Source of the DNA: Thermogemmatispora tikiterensis
GTDB lineage: Bacteria > Chloroflexota > Ktedonobacteria > Ktedonobacterales > Ktedonobacteraceae
DNA length: 64,000 bases
Assembly (NCBI RefSeq): GCF_003268475.1
Contig: NZ_MCIF01000002.1
Coordinates: 4,817,661-4,881,660 of the forward strand
Reading direction: 5' to 3'
Shown: one piece after another, positions 17,231 to 25,384 of the stretch
Layout of the letters: every line of letters begins with the position of its first letter
How positions within the stretch are numbered: position 1 is the stretch's first letter
Position numbers and translations under genes: made by a program
The notes under the pieces: generated by a model
Told to the model about the DNA's origin: nothing
Database searches by the model: none
Seen by the model: only the letters and a program-made list of their open reading frames with translations

Positions 17231-19660
17231 TCAGAGGACCATCGTCACCTGCATCCCTCCATCGGGTAAGGGGAACCAGCCCGAAGCCCTGGCCTGAGCC
17301 AGAGCCGGGGCCGTCTCGCCCATCCAGCGCTCGCACGGGCGGCCATTGAGCAGCACCGTCTCAACGGGCGGCAGCCCGGCCAGCCCGCTCAACGGCAGCA
17401 GATGCAGCCCCAGGCGGCGTTTCGCCCCCGTCACCTCGATCGCCAGCGTCGTCCCCTGCCGGCGAGCCGACACCGTCGTCTCCCCGTCCAGATCGCAGAG
17501 CGTGAAGCTGCCGGTCCCTTCCGGCAGCAGATAGGCCTCGAAGACCACTGTTGCAAACGGCTCCTCGCGCACGAACGGCGCCGGCTCCGTCGTCGGAATC
17601 AGGGCATTGGCCCGCACATAGAGCGGAAGCTGCTCCAGCGGTGCCTGTACCTGCAAAGTCGTCGGCCCCTGCAGCACGGTCCGGCTCCAGAAATCGACCC
17701 ACGTCCCGGCGGGCAGATAGACCGGGCGCTGGCCGCCGGCGCGATACAGCGGGGCCACCAGCAGCTCCGCGCCAAACATATACTGCAGATCCAGCGTATA
17801 CGTCGCCGGATCATCGGGGAACTCCAGCACCATTGCCCGCAGTAGCGGCAGACTCGTGCGGGCCGCGATGCAGGCGTACGTATAGATATAGGGCAGCAAG
17901 CGATAGCGCAGGCGGGCATACGAGCGGAAGATCTCCAGGGCCTGCGGACCGAAGTCCCAGGGGAGGCGCGAGCTATTGCCGTGAGCGCGCGTCAGAGGAG
18001 AGAAGAAACCGAACTGGGCCCAGCGGATATACAGCTCTGGAGAAGGCTGGCCGGTGAAGCCGCCGATATCGTGGCTCCAGAAGGCGTGGCCGCACATCCC
18101 GATACTCAGCCCGCCGCGCAAGGTCGAAGCCAGCGCCGTGAAAGTGGCATTAGGGTCGCCGCTCCACTGCGCCGCATGGCGCTGGCCGCCGGCGTAGCTG
18201 GAGCGTCCCCAGACCAGGCCCGCGCGGCCCGTCTCCCGCGCCGTCACCTCGGCCACCGCATCGTTATAGAGCAAAGCGTACAGGTTATGCAAACGCTCGC
18301 CGGTAATCCCGCTATAGGCCACCACATCCGTCGGGATGCCCTCCCCGAAGTCCGTCTTAAAGACATCCACACCCAGGCGCAACTGCTCGCGCAACAGTCC
18401 CTGAAACCAGGCCACCGCCTCCGGGTGCGTCACATCCAGCATGGCCACCGGCGGATGAAAGCCGCCCCACAGATCAGCCACATACGGCTCGCCGGCGGCA
18501 TTCTTCAGAAAGTAGCCGCGCGCCGCCCCCTCGGCAAAGCGCTCGCTGGCCGTTCCCAGATACGGATGAATCCACAGGCACACCTTAAAGCCCTCAGCCT
18601 TGAGCTGAGCGATCAGATCCGCCGGAGCGGGAAAGCGCTCCTCATCCCAGCGCACTTCAGACCAGCGTCCGAAGCGCTGCCAGTAGCAATCGAGGTGCAG
18701 CACATCGCAGGGAATCTCATGCTCGCGGATCAAGCGGGCCCGCTCCAGCACCTCGGCCTGACTATCGCGCTGGAAGCCCGAAGAGATCCAGGTGCCCAAG
18801 GCCCACTTCGGTGGCAGAATCGGAAAGCCCACCAGCGAGGCATAGCGCGTAATAATCGTCTTCAGATCCGGCCCGGCGATCACATAATAATCGAGAGCGC
18901 TATCGCGGCTGATCAGCGTAAACGTCGCCGTATTGCTGGCCACCAGATCGAAATCGACCGCGCAGGGGCTATCGACGAAGATCCCGTACTTGCGCGAACT
19001 AACCACGAAAGGCACGTTCTTATAGGCGCGCTCACTGAAGGCCCCGCCACAATCGCAGTTCCAGGTCGTGATGCGCTGGCCGCGCTTATCGAAATCCGTA
19101 AACTTCTCGCCCAGCCCAAAGAAATGCTCATCGGGTTCCGCCGTAAAGGTATCGTGGAAGGCCACCCGCTGACCGTTGACGCGGCTCAGCCCGAAGGGGA
19201 GAATCGTCAGCTTCATGCGCACGTTGGTCAGCTCGCTATAGTTTTGGGCCAGCAGCGTGCGGCCAGCGGCATCCAGGAAGCGCAGGCCGAAGGGACGTAG
19301 CGTGACCTCCAGGCGCAGCGCAGGGGAGAGCAGAGCCAGGCCCGTCGCCTGCTCCTGGACCAGCAGCGGAGCGTCTGCCGGGGGAGGGGGCAGCTCGTGC
19401 GCCAGGCGGACGCGCGTCGGATCAGGCTCCTCCTCCAGCACGACGCGCACGATGCCATCAGCCACCAGGCTCAGAGTGATCAGGACCGTCCCACCGCTGA
19501 GCGTACGCCCCTGGAGCCGGGCAGCCCGCTCGCTGCACTCCAGCAGCGTTGCCTCCACCACATAATCGGGACCATCCGTATCCTCTGGCCCCCGCACCGG
19601 CAAGCGCGGCGGCTCAGTCATGTACAGGTTGTACGGAAGCAAAGGAACCGGCTCTGCCAT
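17231..19660 (-). CDS. GH31 alpha-xylosidase
   Basis: 809 residues from ATG 19660, with GGAAGGAG seven bases upstream; the open frame continues to 19888 through the promoter but that part is not protein-like. The catalytic blocks match YicI-type alpha-xylosidases: VDVFKTDFGEGIPTDV with nucleophile D437, and AAQWSGDPNATF with acid/base D502, followed by GGLSIGMCGHAFWSHDIGGF. The KTDFGE form is characteristic of xylosidases among GH31 enzymes. No signal peptide. It would cleave alpha-1,6-xylose from the glucan backbone of imported xyloglucan oligosaccharides. The promoter contains a LacI-type operator. Confidence 0.92.
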   Translation of the reverse strand: MAEPVPLLPYNLYMTEPPRLPVRGPEDTDGPDYVVEATLLECSERAARLQGRTLSGGTVLITLSLVADGIVRVVLEEEPDPTRVRLAHELPPPPADAPLLVQEQATGLALLSPALRLEVTLRPFGLRFLDAAGRTLLAQNYSELTNVRMKLTILPFGLSRVNGQRVAFHDTFTAEPDEHFFGLGEKFTDFDKRGQRITTWNCDCGGAFSERAYKNVPFVVSSRKYGIFVDSPCAVDFDLVASNTATFTLISRDSALDYYVIAGPDLKTIITRYASLVGFPILPPKWALGTWISSGFQRDSQAEVLERARLIREHEIPCDVLHLDCYWQRFGRWSEVRWDEERFPAPADLIAQLKAEGFKVCLWIHPYLGTASERFAEGAARGYFLKNAAGEPYVADLWGGFHPPVAMLDVTHPEAVAWFQGLLREQLRLGVDVFKTDFGEGIPTDVVAYSGITGERLHNLYALLYNDAVAEVTARETGRAGLVWGRSSYAGGQRHAAQWSGDPNATFTALASTLRGGLSIGMCGHAFWSHDIGGFTGQPSPELYIRWAQFGFFSPLTRAHGNSSRLPWDFGPQALEIFRSYARLRYRLLPYIYTYACIAARTSLPLLRAMVLEFPDDPATYTLDLQYMFGAELLVAPLYRAGGQRPVYLPAGTWVDFWSRTVLQGPTTLQVQAPLEQLPLYVRANALIPTTEPAPFVREEPFATVVFEAYLLPEGTGSFTLCDLDGETTVSARRQGTTLAIEVTGAKRRLGLHLLPLSGLAGLPPVETVLLNGRPCERWMGETAPALAQARASGWFPLPDGGMQVTMVL

Positions 19661-19857
19661 GAAAAGACTCCTTCCATGCGTAATTGCTTTGTCCGATAGT
19701 ACCGACATCCTGTCCTCAGCCCGCCCGAGCTGTCCCCGTCTCTGCCCGCCTGAGCGGTGCTGGTCTGGGCCGGGCCTGAAAGTGACAGGCGACAGAGCGG
19801 GCACCTCACCCCTTGACAGGAAGGAGGAGGATCGGGTAAGCTTGCACATAGCAACGC

Positions 19858-19875
19858 CGTGGGAGCGATCCCACG
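19858..19875. promoter_or_regulatory. LacI-family operator, site 1
   Basis: CGTGGGAGCGATCCCACG has perfect 7-bp arms around GCGA. Its 14-base core TGGGAGCGATCCCA recurs exactly at 25104-25117. It lies between the divergent GH31 and LacI genes, at the predicted GH31 start point. Confidence 0.75.
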
Positions 19876-19879
19876 AGGT

Positions 19880-19909
19880 ATTGTACACGATACTTCAGCC
19901 AAAAGTAAA
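19880..19909 (-). promoter_or_regulatory. GH31-GH42 promoter
   Basis: On the minus strand TTTACT (19909-19904), an 18-base spacer and TACAAT (19885-19880). The start would fall near 19873, inside the LacI-type palindrome at 19858-19875. Confidence 0.5.
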
Positions 19910-19943
19910 TGTGTAACCGCCCTGAAGGCGCGCAGGTTGGCTC

Positions 19944-21035
19944 ATGTCGCAATTAACGATCGAGGATATCGCGCGCATTGCCGGAGTATCTCGCTCAACA
20001 GTCTCGCGAGTGCTCAATGGGCAACCGAACGTCAGACCGAGCGTCAGAGACCGCGTGCAGGAAGTCATCAACAGCTACGGCTATGCGCCGCAGGCGGCGG
20101 CGCGGCAGCTCGTCATGCGCAAGACGCGTCTGATCGGACTGATCCTACCGGACAACGCCCATCATCTTTTTGGCAACCCTATCTTTGCCGAGATTGCGCG
20201 CGGCATGAGCCAGGTCTGTGCTCAGCGAGGCTATACCCCGATGCTCTTCATCGGGCGGCAAGACATGGACGAGGCTACCTTCTTCAGTCTCCTGCGGGGG
20301 CGCCACTTCGACGGTGTCCTCCTCATCAGCAGCGACCGCCAGGACCGCAGCGCTGCCATGCTGCGCGAGGCTGGCATGCCCTACGTGCGTGTCGGGCACG
20401 ATCCCGAGGACGACCAGGACCTGCAATACGTAGACGTCGATAACGTCGCCGCGGCGCGCGTAGCCGTCGAGCACCTGATCGCCCTGGGGCATCGGCGCAT
20501 CGCCATGCTCAAAGGGCTGGCCAAAGATGTCTGTACCCATGCCCGCCTCGAAGGCTACCGTCAGGCCCTGGCCGCCGCCGGCATCCCCTTCGACGAGGCC
20601 CTCGTCGGAGACGGCGATTGGACCCCGGCCAGTGGCTACGCCTGGACGCGGCGCTTTCTCGACCTGCCGGAGCCGCCGACCGCCCTCTTCTCGTCCAACG
20701 ACATGATGGTCGCCGGAGTAGTGCGCGCCGTTCAGGAGCGCGGCCTCAACGTGCCCGACGATCTGGCCATCGTCGGTTTCGACGACCTCCTGCAGACAAC
20801 GATGATCTTTCCCGAGCTGACGACCATCCGTCAGCCCTGCGTGGAAATGGGCATGCGTGCCGCCGAGCTGCTCCTTGATCAGTTGGAGCATAACCGCCGC
20901 GAGCGTGCGCAGATCATCCTGCCCACCACCCTCATCATCCGCGAGTCCTGCGGTTATCGCCGCCGAAGCGCGCATCTCAGCCCCCCAGCCGAGAGCGCGA
21001 CCGCCGCCCTGGACGACGAGCAGCGCGCCAGCTGA
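19944..21035 (+). CDS. LacI-family transcriptional regulator of the glycan locus
   Basis: 363 residues. The N-terminal LacI HTH (TIEDIARIAGVSRSTVSRVLNGQPNVRPSVRDRVQEVI, with a canonical hinge following) is complete, and the periplasmic-binding-protein-like effector domain runs to the C-terminus (blocks RLIGLILPDN, HLIALGHRRIAML, PTALFSSNDMMVAGVV, LAIVGFDD). It is divergent from the GH31 gene, with operator site 1 in between, and lies upstream of the transporter genes. It is presumably a repressor released by a sugar derived from the imported oligosaccharide. The ribosome site is weak (AGGTTGG). Confidence 0.92.
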   Translation: MSQLTIEDIARIAGVSRSTVSRVLNGQPNVRPSVRDRVQEVINSYGYAPQAAARQLVMRKTRLIGLILPDNAHHLFGNPIFAEIARGMSQVCAQRGYTPMLFIGRQDMDEATFFSLLRGRHFDGVLLISSDRQDRSAAMLREAGMPYVRVGHDPEDDQDLQYVDVDNVAAARVAVEHLIALGHRRIAMLKGLAKDVCTHARLEGYRQALAAAGIPFDEALVGDGDWTPASGYAWTRRFLDLPEPPTALFSSNDMMVAGVVRAVQERGLNVPDDLAIVGFDDLLQTTMIFPELTTIRQPCVEMGMRAAELLLDQLEHNRRERAQIILPTTLIIRESCGYRRRSAHLSPPAESATAALDDEQRAS

Positions 21036-21379
21036 ACTGAAGGGCAGGCAGGGCGGGACGATCAGACCCACGCCAGCGAGAGGGAGCCAGCGAGAGTGGC
21101 CAGGGCTGGCAAGTGCCAGCCGCGCACAGAGAATACAGAATACAGAATCTCAGGTAGCCGGAAGGGGTTGAGCGGGAGCGCAAGGAAGCCGAACCGAAGG
21201 AGAGCAAGTCAGGCCAGGCCAGGCAAAGCGAGCGCAGCAGCAGCGTATCTGTGACCACAGAACAGGACAGAACGGAAAGGAATCGCCGGGAGTCGGCCAT
21301 CATGGCGGGGCAGACCAGAGCGCGGTCAGCGCCGGGCCGGGCCGGCCACCGGGTAGCTCAGGGAGGAAGGAACACAGGC
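21036..21379 (+). other. 344-base spacer of simple purine-rich repeats
   Basis: This contains short direct repeats (AGAATACAGAATACAGAAT; AGGCCAGGCCAGGCAA; GCAGCAGCAGCG) and no separate promoter or gene that I can support. The LacI gene and the three ATPase genes may be co-transcribed through it. Confidence 0.4.
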
Positions 21380-22486
21380 ATGACCAGCCTGCGGCTCGAA
21401 CACATCGTCAAGGACTACGACGGCCCCGGGGGACGCCAGCCGGCCCTACGCGACATCTCGCTAGAAGTAGGTGACGGCGAGGCCCTGGCCATTGTCGGCC
21501 CCTCCGGCTGTGGCAAAAGCACCCTTCTCAAAGTGGTCGCCGGCCTTGAATTCCCCACCCACGGACGCATCTACTACGGCGACCTTGACATGACCGAGAT
21601 CAAGCCCCAGGACCGCGGCGTGGGCATGGTCTTTCAGGACTACGCCCTCTACCCTGCCATGAAGAGCAAAGGGAATCTCGCCTACTATTTCGAGCACCAT
21701 GCCTACACCCACGAGCAGATGGAGGAGCGCGTCCGGCGCACCGCCGAACTGATGGGCGTTGACTTCCAGCACCTGCTTGGCCGCTTCCCCGAGACCCTCA
21801 GCGGCGGCGAGCAGCAGCGCGTCGCCATCGCCCGCTGCATCGTGCGCGACCCCACCATCTTTCTCATGGACGAACCGATCGTCAATCTGGACGCCAAGCG
21901 GCGTGAGCAGACGCGCATCGAGATCAAAAAGCTACTGCGCACCTTCCGCGTCACCACGCTCTACGTCACCCATGACCAGCAAGAAGCCATCTTCATGGGC
22001 GATCGCCTGGCCGTCATGCGCGCGGGGCGCATTGAGCAGGTGGGTAGCTTTGACGACCTCTACTATGCGCCGGTCAACCTCTTCGTGGCCACCTTCATCG
22101 GCAGCCCGCCCCTCACTGTCCTGCCAGCCGCCCTCAGCGAGGGCCGCCTGCACATCGCCGGGCAGAGCTGGCCGCTGCCCGAGGAGCTAGCCGGGCACCT
22201 GCCATCAGGCCCCCTGCGTCTGGGCGTGCGCGCCGAGCACTGGCTGCGCGACCAGCCGGACGGCCTGCCGCTGGAGATCAGCCATAGCGAGCGCATCCCC
22301 ACCGAGCGCATCGCCCTCGTACACGGTCACTGGCTGGGGCAGCGCGTCATCGTCTCCCTGCCGCTGGAGGAGGCCGACGACAGCCGTGGCCTGCAGCGCC
22401 TGCGGCCCGACTGGGAGCAGCTCCTTTACTTTGCCGCCGATGACGAGCATCTCCTCTACAGTCCTGGCCCGCCCGCGCTCTTCTAG
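21380..22486 (+). CDS. MalK/UgpC-type sugar ABC transporter ATPase, copy A
   Basis: 368 residues from ATG 21380, with GGAGGAAGG upstream. Walker A GPSGCGKST (about 40-48), Q-loop MVFQDYALYP, signature LSGGEQQRVAIAR, Walker B IFLMDEP and H-loop VTHDQ are intact, followed by a TOBE-like regulatory domain. Its D-loop is VNLDAK in place of the usual SNLDAK, and its sequence after the Q-loop (AMKSKGNLAYYFEHH) differs from the two following copies. It is the most divergent of the three tandem ATPases. Confidence 0.92.
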   Translation: MTSLRLEHIVKDYDGPGGRQPALRDISLEVGDGEALAIVGPSGCGKSTLLKVVAGLEFPTHGRIYYGDLDMTEIKPQDRGVGMVFQDYALYPAMKSKGNLAYYFEHHAYTHEQMEERVRRTAELMGVDFQHLLGRFPETLSGGEQQRVAIARCIVRDPTIFLMDEPIVNLDAKRREQTRIEIKKLLRTFRVTTLYVTHDQQEAIFMGDRLAVMRAGRIEQVGSFDDLYYAPVNLFVATFIGSPPLTVLPAALSEGRLHIAGQSWPLPEELAGHLPSGPLRLGVRAEHWLRDQPDGLPLEISHSERIPTERIALVHGHWLGQRVIVSLPLEEADDSRGLQRLRPDWEQLLYFAADDEHLLYSPGPPALF

Positions 22487-22635
22487 GCCAGGCGCGGTAG
22501 CCTCTGGAGGGAAGGAGCCAGCCGCCAGCGCGCCGGCCAGTGGCGGCGAGAGCCGCGGCGGACATCAAGACAGCAACCGGAAGAGCAGATAACGTGCAAG
22601 GAGTACACAGAGAGGAACAGCAGAAGGAGAAGCCT

Positions 22636-23904
22636 ATGGGTCTGGCCAGCGGAGGCATCGTCATCGAGCATCTCGTCAAACGCTTTGGTGAACGGGCCGT
22701 CGTCGATGACCTCAACCTGCACATCCAGCCGGGAGAACTCTTCGTCCTCGTCGGTCCCTCCGGCTGTGGCAAAACCACCACCCTGCGCCTGCTGGCCGGA
22801 CTGGAGCCGGTCAGCGACGGGCGCATCTACTTCGGCGAGCGCCTGGTCAACGACATCCGCCCGCGCGACCGCAACGTCGCCCTGGTCTTTCAAGACTACG
22901 CTATCTTTCCGCACCTGACCGTCTTCGAGAACATCGCCTACGGCCTGCGTGCTCGCCATGCGCCCCGCGACCTGATCCGCGAGCGTGTAGCGAACGCGGC
23001 CCGTCTCTTCCGCATCGAGCACCTGCTGAGGCGCAAGCCGCGCCAACTCAGTGGTGGCGAGCGGCAGCGCGTTGCCCTGGCGCGGGCGCTGGTGCGCGAC
23101 GCCGCCCTCTATCTCTACGATGAGCCGCTGGCCAACCTGGACGCCCAACTTCGCCATCAGGCCCGTGAAGACATCCTGACCCTGCACCGACAGAAAGGGC
23201 AGCCAGCGGTCTACGTCACCCACGACCAGGCCGAGGCGATGGCCCTTGGCGACCGCATTGCCGTCATGCGCGACGGTAAGCTCCAGCAAGTCGGCAGCGG
23301 CCTGGACCTCTACGAGCGGCCCTGCAACCAGTTCGTCGCCTTCTTCATCGGCTCGCCGGGCATCAACCTCTTCGAGGTCGAGGTACGTCCCGACCAGGAC
23401 GGGAGCCTGCGCCTGGTCCATGCGGCCTTTCGCCTGCCCGTGCCCGAAGAATTTCAGGCGCGTGTTGCCCCCTACACGGGCCGGCGTCTCAACCTGGGCA
23501 TCCGGCCCGAGCACCTGCAGCCCCCGCGCCGCGCCGACTTCGCCGTCAGCGAAGACAGCACCATTCGCGGCCTGGTCAACGTCATCGAACCGACCGTCAG
23601 CGGCTGCACCGTCTACCTGAGTACGCTGGAGCCGACGCCGCGCGACTTCGTGGCCACCCTCAAAGCGCGCCTGCCCGGCAGCTATCTCGGGCGTGAAGTG
23701 CCGCTGGCCGTCAACCTGCGCAAGATCCATCTCTTTGACCCCGAAGATGGGCAAGCACTGCTCCACGGTCCCATCGCCACCGGTGACCGGCCCGTCAGGG
23801 TGACAGTCAGCCCGTCAGGAGGGCCGACGGACGGTCCGGCGGAGCAGCCAGCGAGCGAACGAGAGACGAGCGAAGCCAGCACACAGAGGGAAGAGCAAGC
23901 GTGA
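22636..23904 (+). CDS. MalK/UgpC-type sugar ABC transporter ATPase, copy B
   Basis: 422 residues from ATG 22636 behind AGAAGGAG. Walker A GPSGCGKTTT, signature LSGGERQRVALAR, Walker B LYLYDEPLANLDAQ and H-loop VTHDQAEAMALGDR are all intact. The C-terminal OB/TOBE region is about 180 residues and ends in a low-complexity polar tail (about 395-422). Its stop overlaps the GTG start of copy C (GTGA), which indicates translational coupling. Its Walker B/D-loop wording (YDEPLANLDA) is shared with copy C, not with A. Confidence 0.92.
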   Translation: MGLASGGIVIEHLVKRFGERAVVDDLNLHIQPGELFVLVGPSGCGKTTTLRLLAGLEPVSDGRIYFGERLVNDIRPRDRNVALVFQDYAIFPHLTVFENIAYGLRARHAPRDLIRERVANAARLFRIEHLLRRKPRQLSGGERQRVALARALVRDAALYLYDEPLANLDAQLRHQAREDILTLHRQKGQPAVYVTHDQAEAMALGDRIAVMRDGKLQQVGSGLDLYERPCNQFVAFFIGSPGINLFEVEVRPDQDGSLRLVHAAFRLPVPEEFQARVAPYTGRRLNLGIRPEHLQPPRRADFAVSEDSTIRGLVNVIEPTVSGCTVYLSTLEPTPRDFVATLKARLPGSYLGREVPLAVNLRKIHLFDPEDGQALLHGPIATGDRPVRVTVSPSGGPTDGPAEQPASERETSEASTQREEQA

Positions 23905-25043
23905 GCACACTCGAAGTACAGGATCTCGTCAAGCGCTATGACGGGCGCAGCATTGTCGACCACGTCAGCTTTCGCGTCGAAGACGGAGAATTCTTCGTCC
24001 TGCTCGGGCCATCGGGCAGCGGCAAGACCACTGTCCTGCGCATCATCTGTGGCCTGGAGCAGCCCGACGAAGGGCGCGTCCTGCTAGGGGGCGAAGACGT
24101 CACCCGCCTCAGCCCGCGTCAGCGCAACGTTGGCATGGTCTTTCAAGACTACGGCCTCTACCCAAGCATGGACGTCTACGGCAACATTGCCTACGGCCTG
24201 GAGAACCAGCGCCTGCCGCGGGACGAAATCCGGCGCCGCGTCCTGGAGGCAGCCGAGAAGCTGCAGCTCACCCCCTTGCTGCGCCGTGGCATCGACACCT
24301 TAAGCGGCGGCGAGCAGCAGCGCGTGGCTCTGGCCCGCATCCTGGCCCGCGACGCCAATGTCTTTCTCTACGATGAGCCGCTGGCCAACCTCGACGCGCG
24401 CCTGCGCCATCAAGCGCGGCGTGACGTCCTGGCCGTGCACCGCCTGCGCGGCGTCCCCAGCCTCTACGTCACCCACGACCAGAGCGAGGCCCTGGCTCTG
24501 GCCGACCGCCTGGCCATCATGGCCGCAGGACGCCTGCAACAGGTCGGCAGCCCCAACGAGCTCCTGGAGCGCCCCGCCAACCTCTTCGTGGCCCGCTTCC
24601 TGGGCAACCCCCCGATGAACCTGCTAGAGGGAGCGATCGTCAGCGAAGAGGGGCGCTATCTCTGCCAGCTTGGCGCGCTACGCCTCCCCCTCGCCGCCGC
24701 CTGGCAGAGCGTGCTGGCCGCGCGTCAGGAGCCGCGGATCATCGTCGGCCTGCGCCCGCGTGAGATCGTACCGCCCTGGGAGCTGGAGCAGGCCGAGGCG
24801 ACGGCCCCGCTCTGTCGCTGCCCGGCGCGCGCCCTGACGGTCGAAGCCCTGATCGGTGAAGTCGAGGTCACCCTGGAGCTGCCAGCAAGCCAGGGACCGG
24901 CCCCGCACCTGGTGGCGGTCTGGCCGGAGCCGGAGGAGCTGACCGATCTGCCGGAAGAGGGGACGGAGCTGCAGATTGGCCTTGATCCACAGCGTCTGAT
25001 GCTATTCGATCCGCACTCCGAGCAGGCTTTGCAAACTGAGTAG
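23901..25043 (+). CDS. MalK/UgpC-type sugar ABC transporter ATPase, copy C
   Basis: 380 residues from a GTG start coupled to the previous stop. Walker A GPSGSGKTT, Q-loop MVFQDYGLYP, signature LSGGEQQRVALAR, Walker B VFLYDEPLANLDAR and H-loop VTHDQ are intact, and a C-terminal TOBE-like domain is present. With copy B it may form a heterodimer serving the permeases downstream. The promoter of the binding-protein operon starts just after its stop. Confidence 0.92.
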   Translation: MSTLEVQDLVKRYDGRSIVDHVSFRVEDGEFFVLLGPSGSGKTTVLRIICGLEQPDEGRVLLGGEDVTRLSPRQRNVGMVFQDYGLYPSMDVYGNIAYGLENQRLPRDEIRRRVLEAAEKLQLTPLLRRGIDTLSGGEQQRVALARILARDANVFLYDEPLANLDARLRHQARRDVLAVHRLRGVPSLYVTHDQSEALALADRLAIMAAGRLQQVGSPNELLERPANLFVARFLGNPPMNLLEGAIVSEEGRYLCQLGALRLPLAAAWQSVLAARQEPRIIVGLRPREIVPPWELEQAEATAPLCRCPARALTVEALIGEVEVTLELPASQGPAPHLVAVWPEPEELTDLPEEGTELQIGLDPQRLMLFDPHSEQALQTE

Positions 25044-25061
25044 AGTTATGTCGTAGCAAGC

Positions 25062-25090
25062 TTGACAGTTATCCTTTTGTCAGGTACACT
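25062..25090 (+). promoter_or_regulatory. promoter of the sugar-binding protein / permease operon
   Basis: TTGACA (25062-25067), 17-base spacer, TACACT (25085-25090). It starts 19 bases after the ATPase C stop, so the binding protein and permeases have their own regulated promoter. Confidence 0.7.
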
Positions 25091-25103
25091 AGCACTAGAT
25101 TTG

Positions 25104-25117
25104 TGGGAGCGATCCCA
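25104..25117. promoter_or_regulatory. LacI-family operator, site 2
   Basis: TGGGAGCGATCCCA, identical over 14 bases to the core of site 1 at 19860-19873. It lies just downstream of the predicted transcription start, where a bound repressor would block elongation or promoter escape. Confidence 0.75.
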
Positions 25118-25384
25118 AGACTGAAACTTGAGTGAGAGCCACTATGAAGCGGAGCTATGCTTCTCCGCACACGCGGTTGAACTGATGTACAGCTAAGACA
25201 GACGGCGTCGACGGCAGGCGCGCAGAGTACTGGAAGGAAGGAACGCAGGCGAACAAGCAGACAGGCAGCGCGTTACGTAACGGAGGCCAGACCGACAAGG
25301 ACGAGACAAAGCAAAGGGTTTCAGATGCAGGACGACAGGATGGACCCAGACCATTCAACAGCTTCCAAAGAAGGAGATGACATC

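Noticed and set aside
14535..17297. 920-residue plus-strand open frame
   Set aside because: It is antisense to the well-supported GH42 gene and overlaps the GH29 3' end in another frame; composition is that of a GC-driven shadow.
17981..19300. 439-residue plus-strand open frame
   Set aside because: Antisense to the GH31 gene; translation shows no domain.
22483..23766. 427-residue minus-strand open frame
   Set aside because: Antisense to ATPase copy B, which has all ABC motifs.
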